47,013 nucleotides of DNA from Setaria digitata (taxonomy: Eukaryota > Nematoda > Chromadorea > Rhabditida > Setariidae): assembly GCA_003640385.1 (NCBI GenBank), contig RCAB01000474.1, forward strand, positions 1 to 47,013. Direction: 5' to 3'. The notes under the pieces were generated by a model, which worked only from the letters and a program-made list of their open reading frames with translations, was not told the DNA's origin and did not search any database. The translations under genes were made by a program, and so were the position numbers. This document shows positions 12,058 through 24,470 of the stretch, piece by piece (positions within the stretch are counted from its first letter, which is position 1; every line of letters begins with the position of its first letter).

Positions 12058-15000
12058 TCAATCATTGCTAATCAGCTTGTGCACAAAGTACAGTGATAAA
12101 AATGTTATGCAAATGATGCTTTTTCGTGTTTCTCGTTTCATTATTACAACAGTAACCAAAAGAACGGTAACCATGGCGAAAAGGACGAAATTTGATAAGG
12201 CAACAAGAAATGGCGAGAAACAGGACGTTGTAGTCCCGATCAGCATATCATCAACACCACCGATAAGCATTTCCGGTGTGCTAACATCCATTTCAAGCAG
12301 ATTTAATTGCTCGTCTTTTGCCGAAACAGAACGACGATTCCGTTTCACATCAGTTTCATTTTCCTCTCTTGGACACTTTGGTGGCTAAAATGCATATCAG
12401 CTGATCAAATGATCAATCAATGCAATCCCATCATAATCATATATGCTCTGGTCTAGTCTGATATAATGTGATACGATATACGACATTTTGCTCATTTTTT
12501 TTCCTCCTTTTTTTTTCTTCTGCATTTCTAAATTAAATTTACCAGGATAATTTGCAAATGAGTATTTGTTTCTTTCTTCTTTTCCTTACCTTTTATTATA
12601 AAAAAATGGAACAAAAAATAATTAATAACAATTTAATAACAATAATAAAATTAATAATAACACTAATGATAATAGTAATAATAACAATAATAATAATAAT
12701 AACAATAATAATAATAATAACAATAATAATAATAATATAATTATAATTACAATAATAATAATAATAATAAAATAGTTTACTTACCGTAACTTCATCACAA
12801 TTACCAATTGCTTTCTGGCATAATCGAATTTGACAAGTAAAAAATAACTGGTTACTATCTGCATATTTGAATACTTGACTTTGAGCATAAGCTCTCATTA
12901 GCGATGAATCGTAGACTAACTCACCCAAAAGGAAATTATCTAGTGAGCAGCTAAAAAGTGAAAATTACAATTCCAATTTCTTTAAATTTCATTCTTTCTT
13001 TTTAGCGCTCTTATAGAAAAGAAAGGGAAATTAAACCAAAATTTTGGATTTTTTATCTTAGCAAAAACACATTTAATATTTATTTCATATAATTCTAAAA
13101 ATATTTGAATCATTCAATTTTTGATTATAGATAAATATACCCATCAAAATCTAAAACCGCATGATCGGCTCCTTCACCATCAGTTACAAAACATTTTTTC
13201 ACAAGCATGCCCATACCTGCGCCATTGCATTCCCATACATGGAATACCTTTAGAAATTTCTCATTCATTTCAAGAAACAAAAAGAAAGAAAAAGGACCAT
13301 TTTTAGCTAAAATCAAACAAATTTTATCCGCCTAACTCTTCTTACTGTCATATCAAGGACATAATAAATTAATCTTAAATTATAATATTCATTTAACTAA
13401 GAATTCTTCAATTTGAGTAAAAAAGAGTTAATTTGGTAAAGATTTTGTATGCATTTGTTTGTTTACCTATTAATTTTTAAATTTTGCATGCATTAATTCA
13501 TGTTTATGCGCGAAGTAAACAGTAAACAAAGATATTAATATAAGAGTAGTAAAAACAAGAAAAAAAAATAGAAAACATTTGATAAAACTTTCAAAATTAA
13601 AATATAACGATTACTATTGAGTTGCAGATAAGTCACCTTTTTCCTACATCAACGACTAAACACGGAAGCGGATAAGTGAAATAAAAGGCTAATAAATAGA
13701 TAAATAAACAATTTGATGAAAAAAAAAAAAATTTTTTTTAGATGGAAGACCAAATCAATGGATTGGAAAAATAAGGAAATTAAATTAAAAAAATTTGACA
13801 ACAATTATCATTTGACTGCATATAATTTAAAGTGAACCTTTTTTTTTTTTTGCTAATTTTCAATTTAAATATTCTTTCTGATCAAAATTTTCATGCTAAA
13901 TTGTGATTTGAACATACCGTTTCACCAACATTTGCAAATGTAAGTTGTGGTCCATTAATGCTGTCCCTCCGTACGCTATAGTCACACGTTGGTAATTTCA
14001 ACTTATCTCGAAGTTCAGTCGTCGCCAATGGACTAAAAATAAAGTTATCAAAGAATTTTTTGCGTTTTAATGACATCAGCGATATTGTCAAATTTTCCAA
14101 ATACTAAAAGCGAAGATTGATAAAAGGAAAATGATAAATTGTTTGCAATAAATGAAGTGGAAGAAAAAGGATGTTTGAATGCTTTGAAAAGTCTTTGAGA
14201 CTTAAATAATAGAAGTAAATTAAAATTTTTTTTTTTTAAAGAAAAAAAAAAGATTTTGCAAAAGCTAAGTTTGCTGCTGAAGAATTTAGACAATATAAAT
14301 TAACAATTTGTTACTGGATGAAATGAAACTTTGCAAGTTTTATAATTAAGCCAATTAAAGTGTGATAAAATTTCTAGTCTCGTATTTAATAATTTCTTAA
14401 TTTGATAAGTAATTACTAAATACCTGACGTGAAGAGATGACGTAACAATCGTGTCTGGCTCCATGTAAAAACATTTCACATTAAATGCTCTATCATTTCT
14501 GGTGATAAAGCCAGCCGGATGAAATGAGACAATTACTGTTATGATAAAATTAATCCCCCGTGGATTAATCTGAAGTTATATGGTTGTTGTCTGACTGAAG
14601 TTTTTCCTTTTACCATTTCTTTTCATCGCACTTTTGATTAAATTTTCAAACTTTTAAAACTGCTTAAAATTCTTTAATTTATGATGATCTAACGTTATTA
14701 ATAGGTTATTAGACTAAAGATGTTTAAGGATAATAAAAATTAGCAAGTAAAATTGCTAATTAAAATTTAGAAACTATTAGAAACTTTTTAAAACATTTCC
14801 AAACAAATAAAATTTCGGAGCAAATTCTTTCGTTTGGTTTGCAAGAAAAAAAATTCAATTTTTTTTTTTTTAAACAGTACTTTGACTAACTAATTAAGTG
14901 GACGCAAGCTGGTATTTTGGACTGTACTTTATGAAATAAAAAAAAATTGTCTTCTTGAATTAGCGAACAAACAAAATTATCATTCAATGTTTTTATAGTG

Positions 15001-17814
15001 AAATTTAAAAAATCCAAAAAGAAAAAAAAATTAATCATTACTATTATCATATCATATCATAAGAATGAACTTACTGATCGTAAACGTTGCATGCCACATT
15101 TACCAAGTGTTAGTGTGTAGGAACTTGAACTATTATAATCATATGATTGCTTGCATGATGAATCTCTTGCACGACCTTTTACAAAAATATTGCCATGAAA
15201 TGGTTTTTCTGTGACAATATCCAGCGAAAGGTCACGCTCTTCACAGGTTACTTTTGGAACACCTAAATGGGAGAAAAATATGCATGAAAATTAACTTGCA
15301 CTAAATTGAAACTGATCAAATTAAGTTTCAAACTAGTTTAAATTTTAGCTGATAGGAATTAATTTTTGAATGAATCAGATGTAACCAATTTAAACTGTAG
15401 CAAATTGAAAATTTAGCAATATTTTGAAACACTATATTACTTGAAAATTGCTATTTCTTGTGAAATGAAAAGTTTTATTTTGATGCAAAGTTTTTATAAT
15501 TCAGTTTGAAAAATCTGCTAAAAATAAATTGAAAATAAATAACAAAGTAATCAGCTATGCAAATAAAAAATTAATTTATTGATAATAATCAAATTTTAAA
15601 ATCAAATTATTTCCTCTTTCATTATCGCATGACCTTATACATTTCCATCAATTGTTGCCATTTAATTTGTCATGCAGTTATAAATAGATCGATTTATTAA
15701 TGCTTGGATAGATTAGAACTTTTGTACTAAGGTAAACTGTAAAATCTAATTGTATCAATAATTTTTCCCTTATAACCTTGCCATTTAGTAATAATTAATC
15801 ACAGTAATCCATTAATAATAGCCATTTTAATGGTACAACAATTACCATTACAATGATTTATCCATCATCCTCCAAATTCTACACCATTTATCAAAAGCAT
15901 TCTAAATCTTCATTTATCCCATCCTTTCGCTTGTTTATGTAATTTGCATTTTGAGTAATATCATTGAATTCATTGCAAAACTTAACCTTTCGTCCTAATA
16001 TATTATAGAATTTGCCTCATCTCGGCAAAATAAATATTACAGAAATTATACTTTTAGGATTTTTCTCTTCTGAATGTCTTACAAACTTTTTCTTAGAATT
16101 TTACTTTTCTAAATTTAATAAAAAAAAAAAAGAATCACCCCACTTCCGAACATTGTGAAAAATTTTTTTTTTTCCAAAATTTCATCCCTACGGAATCCGG
16201 AAAGTTTAAGAAGCTGAATTTATGATAAGAATTCGCCTAAATTACTATTCAATTAAAATTTTCTTCTCTAATTTACTGCAAAAAAAAAAAGGTTTTTCTG
16301 ATTTGCTTATAATAAAGAAAAATATGAAAAGAAATGAGCTAAAAGAATACTTAATAAAGAGTAAGGAATTTTTTTTTCTTTTTGTTCCCAATTCATTAAA
16401 AGTACAGAAATTATTTCTGTTCTCAATTTATAATAAATATTTTATCATACTGAAACCTATCAGCTATAATCTATTATCATTAACAACAAAAAGAATTGCT
16501 ATTTGAAATATTTTTTCAAAAATTTGACGAATTATTAGAATATTAGAGGACGATTTTATTCATTTCTTTTTCTTTTTTTTTTTTCTTTTTGAAATAAATT
16601 ATGTCCTAAATCTAATTGCTTCTAACAATGCAACATTTACATAATAGTTGCCAGCAATTTTCTCGACTTTCGTTATATTTCTGAAAATTTTAGTTCAAGG
16701 TTAAAATACCCATTCCATATTAATTTTCCTCTGGCTTTTTTTTTTTTTTTTTCACTTTTGAATAGGAATGAATTTGCTCTCATCTAACTATAATTAATCC
16801 TTTCGACGTTTACCTTCATTTCACTAACCAATTTTGAAGTATTATTGTTAGCTGCTTCCATTTCCCAAATTTTATTAAAATTATGAAATTGAAATTCGAA
16901 TAATTTTATCAATTTGCAAAAACGTGAAAAGATATTAATTTTTTGTACCATTAAAAGTCTTCGTGAAAATTATTGGATTTGAATCATTAAAATTATTTAC
17001 CAACTTATCCTTCTCCTTGCTAACTTAATTATCTGACAATTTCTCCTCCATCACATTTTTATGAGTCATGTAAATTTGACATTCAAATGAATCATTTTAA
17101 TTTTCGTTAATTTTATGCTAACCTATTCAATTTATTTAAAAGCATAAACCTTTCGGTTAAAGCAATTTGGAAAAAAAAGGAAAAAAAAAACTAAAATCTA
17201 ATGAGCCTTACAGATTTCATTTATGAAATTCCAAGAGTATAGTTAATAAAATATTAATTAGTAGACTGCTACATCATGCCACTATAATACTAAAATATTA
17301 TCAGTAATAAATTAAGAAAAATTATTTATTAATGAATTTTGAGCAAAATGAAAGATAAAGATTGTGCACAACTTTTTATAGCATGATTGACACACAAAAA
17401 CTGATTAGTAAAGTCAGCAAAAAAATTTCTTTTGACAAAAAACTTTCTGTGATAAAATAAAATTTAGGAAATAATATTTCCCTCTGCTAACACCAATTTT
17501 TTAATACTTTATCTCACTTACATATAAAAGAAATCATTTTTCTTTCTTTTTTTTTTTTGTGCAGAATTTGATATGATTCTTTCTTAAAGGAAGATTTCAT
17601 TGTATAATTTATATTATATTACTATTCCTAATCATAAGTCAGAAATTTTATTATGCTAAAATAATAGTCAATAATTTAAAAATTAAATTTATTAAAAGGA
17701 GGAGGAAAAAAAAATGAAGAAACGAAAGTATTTACCTAAGACGGAATTTTCGATATAAGCAGAAACCAAACAATAAAGCAGCAACGTGATGATAATGCTC
17801 AAATATACGAGCAT
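12058..17814 (-). CDS. Cuticlin-like ZP-domain membrane protein
   Basis: Seven in-phase exons on the minus strand: 17736-17814 (ATG), 15075-15262, 14424-14569, 13918-14032, 13141-13247, 12785-12950 and 12058-12384 (TGA), giving 375 residues. Residues 1-19 form a signal peptide. A ZP domain follows from about residue 28 to 275, with paired cysteines and cuticlin hallmarks: INPRGINFIITVIVSFHP, NVKCFYME, VFHVWECNG, KYADSNQLFFTCQI and CQKAIGNCDEV. After it comes a consensus furin cleavage site, KRNRR (281-285), then a linker and a transmembrane helix at about 325-349. This is the standard plan for cuticlins, which are cleaved, released and polymerised in the cuticle or apical matrix. Intron 1 is unusually long (15263-17735). 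I cannot assign a specific cut or cutl member. An AT trinucleotide microsatellite lies in the last intron. Confidence 0.9.
12617..12772. repeat. AAT/AAC-rich trinucleotide microsatellite
   Basis: Imperfect (AAT)n with interspersed AAC units lies in the last intron of the cuticlin-like gene and ends just before the donor side of exon 12785-12950. Open frames on both strands here are products of the repeat. Confidence 0.85.
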
Positions 17815-18756
17815 GGCCAGGATGTTTTAATCAAATTTTAATTGATTAATGAAACTTAATTGATATAAGTTAAGGAAAGGTGAGGTGAAAAAAGGCAGGA
17901 AAGGTGTGATGGCAGTGTTGTGATAGCTTGATGATAAGAAAAATGTTAAACAGTGATTGCTGCGACGATTGCGTTAAAATGATTTGTAAATTTAAGAGAA
18001 GAAAGAAAAAGGAGAATTTGCAAAGGATTAAATAGATGGAAGATATGAATGAGGGAATGAATGAGAGGAAGAAAGAAGTGAGGTTTGAAAATGACCGGAT
18101 ACGGATGGAATGAAATAGCTGTACCCAGTAACGAACGGAAGTAGAGAGGCGGATAAAACGACTGATCCGGTTGAAGTGATCAATTAAAACAAATTCAAGA
18201 CACTGACTGGAAGAAGACGGATCACGTAAAATGATGAAATAGAAAAGGTTAGAGCACCAAGATGGGAGTGATATTTTTCATTCAATAATAATTCACTCAA
18301 GGTCAAGTACTTCATTCTTGATTCTTTTCAAATATGACAAAATAGCCAAATAATAGTGGAGATGATGCATATCATTGATGGTAATATCATATGACCTAAA
18401 TATACGTACGTGTCTAATACGTCCTTTTTCGAATGCGTGAATTATCAGTTTTGAACAATTCCAGAGATTAATTTCATCATTTTATCAAAACTACTTGGTC
18501 ATTTTGTATTGCCTAGTTGAAATAAGATTAGTGAAATTTCATTCACGATAACAATAATGAATAAGAATATTAATTAATTATATTAAAGCTTTGTTGATTC
18601 AATTTTCTTAAATTGAAATAATGTTTAATTTAATACATTATTAGAAAAAGTGTATACAAAGATTATTCATGTCGTGTGCAAATTTTACAAATAAATGAGA
18701 AAAGCAAACCTTTTGAATTTCTAAAATTTTAAAATCTAAACAAAAGGTAAAAAGTA

Positions 18757-18892
18757 TAAGTATATATATATATATTTATATATATATATATAGTATATAT
18801 ATATATATATATACTTATTTTTTAATATATGTATATATTCCTTCTAATCGACACATGGAANATTTAATTTATTATTTATATATATATATGTT

Positions 18893-18923
<31 letters not shown>

Positions 18924-19049
18924 ATAAAAATTGATAATTTATATATATATATATATATATATGTTTATATATATATATAGTATATATATATATATATATA
19001 TACTTATTTTTTAATATATGTATATATTCCTTCTAATCGACACATGGAA
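18757..19049. repeat. TA-dinucleotide microsatellite with duplication around the N at 18861
   Basis: Long (TA)n runs are interrupted by TTT and GTA. A segment ending TTCCTTCTAATCGACACATGG occurs just before the N and again at about 19026-19048, followed there by unique sequence. The duplicate includes the flanking TA runs. Confidence 0.85.
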
Positions 19050-19388
19050 TAAAATTATTTTGAAATCGCTTTCTTTTCCGAATAAGCTTCAAAAAGAAGG
19101 AAAAAGTTTTCAAAACATTGAAATATTGAAATTTACGACGATAGAAAAAAAAAACGAGATAAACCTTAACCTAATTTTCAGAGGTAATTCAATTATTGTA
19201 AAGAAATTACTATATTTAAATAAAACAGAGATAATAAAAGTTGCAGAAGAGAGCATAAAAAAATTATCACGATTTATCAAATGCTTGAAAAAATTAAAAT
19301 CATTCTTTTCTCTTCCTTAATAAATGATTGAGAAAACATGTATCGATGAAAAAAAAACTTTAATATTCAAATTTATTAATTGTACTCC

Positions 19389-19414
19389 GAAGGACACTAA
19401 GGACAGTGTCCTTC
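19389..19414. repeat. Perfect 10-bp inverted repeat (hairpin)
   Basis: GAAGGACACT (19389-19398) is followed by the 6-base loop AAGGAC and the exact reverse complement AGTGTCCTTC (19405-19414). The stem is half GC in a very AT-rich setting. Its function is unknown. Confidence 0.75.
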
Positions 19415-21071
19415 TTGTATTAAGAGTAATAAAGCAATGAAAAACATGAACAAAAAATACATGTATATTAACCAGAAGTAGTTAAACCAATTAAATTTAA
19501 AACATTAGAAAACTTAAAATTTTATCCCTACACTTGAAGATCTTTTGATATGCTTTAGAAAGTTCATTTCAAAAAGGAAAGGATTGAGTCCTGCAATTAA
19601 TTCCGAATTAAGAAAAGTCACAGAATTAGAAAAATAAAAAGATAAAAAAAAAAGAACATCCGTTTTGTTCTTAAATTGTATTTTGAATTACAAAGAAAGT
19701 ATTCGTGAAACCGAGAAAAAAAATGCAACCAAATGGATTGAATATAGTAATTAAATTAAAAGTTGGAAGTTTTTTAAATTTTTATAAAAATCATCATTAT
19801 TTCTGACCTCCATTTTTCACTTAAGAAGAAAAAATCCAAATAACCTTGATAACACTTGATTTGATCTTGCCAACCTCACCCATCCGATAATCGCAGTAGC
19901 ATTTTTAACTTCTTCTATCAACTGTAACCATTTCTTAACCTATCGTTTCACTCTCTTCTTTACATCTTTAACTGGTCGATTTCATTTTAAAAACTTTTCA
20001 AAAAACGCAATTTTTGACGAAGAAACAGATAAAATGCAATTTTCATTTCTATTTCAGGTCAACAATTGCTATCCAAAAATTACTTTCGAACAGAAAAAAG
20101 AAAAAAGAAAAGAAAAAGGATGGAAAAAAGAACGTTGAAAATTTTTTTATTTCTTGTTAGACATTTCACACATTTTTATTGCATACAACAAGTTTTTGTT
20201 ATTAGAATTAAATCAAATCAAAAAAAAAAAAATTTTTTTTTGATCAAAAATAATCCATCTTATGCGATTATTTTTTTTTTTCAAAGCATAACAAAAACAA
20301 AAAAATAATTAAAACAGTTTATGAGGAGAGGGAAGAATTTTAATGTGGCTGAAAAAATTAGGTAAAAAATTTTAGTAAGGGAAGAAGATATAGTGAAGCA
20401 ATTAAAAGGAAATAAAAGCATGTTGATGAAGTAATTGAAGGAAAAATGAATGGAAAATTTTGATAGTAGAAATTAATAAAAAAGAAAAAAGTGAAGGAAA
20501 ATTTTTAAATGAAATACTGAAAACTGCATATCTTCTTTGGAAGTGATATATTTGTAAAGTTTGTAGAACTTATCAATCGTCTATAAGAACATTGGTTCGA
20601 ATAGTTAATATTATTGAGGATTTGCTTAAACACTAGCAAAAATTAGAGTTTAATAATTTTTAATTTCACGGAAATTTTAACAAAAAAAAAAAACGTAAAC
20701 TTTTTCTTTTAATCACAAGTATTAAATCTTCATTATTTATATCATCCTTGATGATCAGTAACTAATCTTATCAATGACTGTATAAAAATATAAGCAAGAA
20801 ACTAAATCTATTAATTTGAAAAGTTCGACAAAATTTTTTTCTTACTGCTAATAAAAATGAACCCAAAATTTCTTTTAAAGAAAAGCATTCACAATTTAAA
20901 TGCCAGTTTGACATTTGCATGCATATTAAAGAAAAACTTCATGGTTTAAATCTCGTTCTACATTTACATATATGAATATGAATACTTAAAATACTATAAA
21001 TAGAGTAAGTACCGTTCGAAATAATTATTTGCGTTATCAAGATTGGTGGATTAAAAAGTTTAATTTAACAG

Positions 21072-24035
21072 ATGATTAACAGAATTAAAAGTCCATGGAA
21101 GAAAATTTTTTCCGATACAGCATTAACGGATCAACAGCAACAGCAACAATCAGCGATTCACGATAGTGGTAGTGTTAGTCCGTGTACAAGTTCAGGTGGA
21201 AGTTCAAGTACAAGTTCAAGTTCAATCTCAGTCGCAATTGCAACCACAAGTGCAAGCACATCCGGAATTTCACATACGACGACCGCAACTGCGATTACAA
21301 GTGGGAGTGACTCATCGAATTTAAAAACAACAAAAGAAAAAACAAAAATTATTAGCGTATCATCAAATTTTCGCAAATTACGAAAGAAACTTTTACGAAA
21401 TAAAAAAGAAACGGCAGATGGTAAAGAGGAAAATACAGAATTTGAGAAGGTTTTTTCGGTTTTGCTCTTCTTTGTCTTCCTTTATTAAATTCATTATTTC
21501 TTTTTATTTATATTTGTATTTTTCCTTTTCCACTCAGTGAATTTTTACATCGAAGTGTTGTTCTTACGAAAATTTAGGATAAATTAAGAAGATATGAAAT
21601 ATGGTGGTTTTATTTAAATAGAAAATCAACAAAAAAAAACATAACTAAGTCATTCTGGCAAATAATTTCTCAACAAAAATGTTTACAAAAGCAGTTGACA
21701 AATAGACAAAAAAATTGATAAATTTGTTATCCTTTTAGTTAAATAAAGAAAACTGTATAATTCAATACCGTTGCCACTGTCTTATCACTCATGTAATTTT
21801 AACAATTCTCATTTTGTTAGTGAAAGTTGATTTTCGAAAAAGAAAAAAGTTTCTTTGAAAATTTACTTATAAATTCCAACATATTGACAACGAGTATAAA
21901 GAAAATGTAAAACTGTCCCGTCAAAATTAGCAAATTTTGCAATTCTTTCAACATTTCAAACTGAATTTCCCCTTACAGTTTGAGTAATTATTTTTCATGC
22001 ATATATGCATCATTTCAAAATGATCATAAAGTATCCTCATTTTTAATATGTTTAATGATGGTATAAATTTAATTCAAACTACGAAATATTATCCAAAAAA
22101 AAATGCATCGAACACTTCACAGACACAACGCAAGTTTCTAATTGAATTCAAATAATTCAATTAAGTTGGAAAATCATGGAACTTACTTAGTCGAGCAGCA
22201 GCATACACAATCCAGCAAAGAAATTAAAATAATTAAGACTCTGGGGAAATATTCAACTATTTTATTAATATCGTCGATTGAGCTGTTCAAAAAAATTTTG
22301 ATTTTAAAATATCGCTACAAAATGTTAATAGAATAATTTGCTTGGTGATTAGAGAATACACATGTGCAATAATTACTAATTAAGTCCAAAAAAGACAAAA
22401 CTTTTTTCCAGGTAGCGGTGCGACAAAGACCAGCACGAAGTAAAAAGAAAAGTAAAAGTGCCTTGAAATGGAAAGAAGGTATGAAACCAGTAGATCGCCC
22501 TAGTTCAGCTGAAGAAAACAAGGAAAAGGTAGAAAATTTGTCATAAGCAAATTATTGATGATTGTTAACAAATAATATTAAAACATAATATCGAATAAAC
22601 ATAGAAATAACTGAAATAAGAACAAACGTTTGCACTCTAATTACTTTGATTGAATTTAATAATCTTCTTTTTTTTGCCACAGTTATTTTGCGTCACTTCT
22701 TCATTACCACTTTATTTTAATAGTTTTATTGATATTACACCAATATATGAAAGAAAAAGTTACACATTAATAGTAATGGCAATAAGAAATTAGTTACAAT
22801 AACACTAATGATTATGGCAAATCTATTCAGAAGAAATATAGACCAAAGAAAAAGAAACGGAAAATTAAAAAACAAAAAAAGCTGAAAAGTTCGAAATCAT
22901 TTACAAGCACATTGGATGAAAAACTTATTGCGTCAGAAGCAGAAAGTGAAACTGAGAAAGAACCTAAACAAGGAGAGAAAGATTTGAAAATGACGGAAAG
23001 AGACGAAACTGAGACTGAAACCGAAGCAGATGAACTACCTAATACAGAAGCTAAAGATGATGAATTTGAACCCGAATCAGCAAGAAATGAAACAGAAAAT
23101 GCCGCAAAGTTTAATTTTCATAATTTTGAAAATAAGATTATTTGCTAAATTTGAAATGAGCAACCTATGAATTCCCAATCCAATGACTTTTGCAATATTA
23201 GCTTACGAAAATTTGAAAAAAAAAAAGAAAACCATTTAGCACTTCAAAATATAAAGTAGTAGCTGCTACATAGTAGATTCAAGCATGAAACTAACACGGA
23301 AATCAGTAATTTAATTTGTATCTGAGAGAAGAATTATTTTTTTGAAGGACTGCTGACAAAAAGAAAAAGGAGCCTCGTAGCAGTGGTACATCAATGCCTC
23401 CAGCTCGTTCGCCCAAATCTCCCGACTTACCACTGTCGATAATCCACGAAACGGGACCTTCTTCCGCTTGTCTCAAAGAATCGGAGGAGTATATCACACC
23501 ACTGATCAGCACTCCAAATCACAAGCCTACTTTTCTGGTAGCAGCAGAAACGGCAGCTAGCTGTACAAGTTGTACTGCCAGTAGCAGCATCTCGCATAAG
23601 AGTAACAACGGTTCAACGACTGCTTCGGAATACGAAATGATGCTTGATCTTGAGCCAATCATCCTTTCCACACCTGCATGTCAAGTTCTCGGAATTATAA
23701 TGAAGAAGCAACTGTTTAAAAATGCAGCACCAACAGAAGCGGAAAATGACTTAATTCGTATGTACTTTGCCGGGAAAATTCCTCCAGGACGTGCTAAAGA
23801 TGCTCAAGAAACACTAGAAAAAGCAGTTGATTTAGCTGTTACAAGAGTAAAATCAAGTGGAATTAGTGAAGATCTCTATCAGTTTCTTAATAATAATCGC
23901 TTAATGGCAATTAGCTTGATGATTGATGCAATGAAATATCGTAAAGAAGAATTCTTACCTGAATTCTGGAATTATGATCGAAAGAATAAAAAAGAACCAC
24001 CAACAGACACAAGTACTTCGTCCTCTAAACATTAA
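21072..24035 (+). CDS. Unrecognised, probably nuclear protein with Ser-rich, basic and acidic regions
   Basis: Four exons join in phase: 21072-21449, 22412-22528, 22831-23108 and 23348-24035 (TAA), about 486 residues. The ATG directly follows TTTAACAG, a good acceptor for spliced-leader trans-splicing. Order along the protein: a short basic N-terminus with QQQQQQ, a Ser/Thr-rich stretch, a first basic segment (RKLRKKLLRNKK), then two more basic segments (ARSKKKSKSALKW and KKKKRKIKKQKK) that look like nuclear localisation signals. An acidic Glu/Thr region with TETETE follows, then a Ser/Pro linker and a C-terminal helical region of about 130 residues from DLEPIILSTP to EFWNYDRKNKK. I do not recognise this C-terminal region. 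The third donor (AA|GTTTAA) is weak, but it alone keeps the frame. It converges with the minus-strand gene ending at 24471. Function unknown. Confidence 0.7.
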
Positions 24036-24470
24036 AAATTTCTTCTACCTGTTTTTTAACATCCAAACTATTATCTTATTTTACGAAACTGTTATGGTTT
24101 TTATTTCAAGAATATGAAATTATTAATCTGTAAGACTTTTACCATTTATGAATACCACATATTCAGCTGGCAAACTAATCACCAGATCAAACGATAATTA
24201 TCTAGCAAGCGATGAATAACTATCATTTATGACAGTTCTGTTATCTTTATTTATTATTAGAATAAATAAATAATAAACAAAGAAATAACGAAATAAATGA
24301 ATATATAAATATATATAAATACAAATATATACTACGGCACCAGTCGATGCTGTACTTAGCTGCAAAACAATCTGGGAAACCCTAATCCAAAACAAAATAC
24401 AAGTATGTAAGATACGACACAATTAATGCAAAGAATATATTGAGGAAGCTAATTTCCTAGGTGTATGATA
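24036..24470. other. Shared 3' intergenic region of two convergent genes
   Basis: 435 bases separate the stop of the plus-strand gene from the stop of the minus-strand gene. AATAAATAAATAATAAAC at about 24261 can act as a poly(A) signal for the plus-strand gene. No gene is seen. Confidence 0.5.

Larger units (their letters stand above)
17815..21071. other. Non-coding region between divergent genes
   Basis: The cuticlin-like gene starts leftward at 17814 and the next gene starts rightward at 21072, so this 3.2 kb must hold both control regions. It contains a TA-rich microsatellite (18757-19020), an N with flanking duplication and a perfect hairpin (19389-19414). Lys/Ile/Phe-rich open frames at 19018-19320 and 20066-20308 reflect base composition. 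No other gene is seen. Confidence 0.55.

Noticed and set aside
12552..12928. Open frames through the AAT repeat on both strands
   Set aside because: These are artefacts of the microsatellite. Only the part at 12785-12950 (minus) is a real cuticlin exon.
16222..16506. 94-codon plus-strand open frame inside the long cuticlin intron
   Set aside because: Its Lys/Phe/Ile/Leu composition matches random AT-rich DNA, with no splice support.
20590..20610. GGTTCGAA word resembling a tRNA B box
   Set aside because: No A box, acceptor stem or anticodon arm can be formed around it. No tRNA was found elsewhere in the window.
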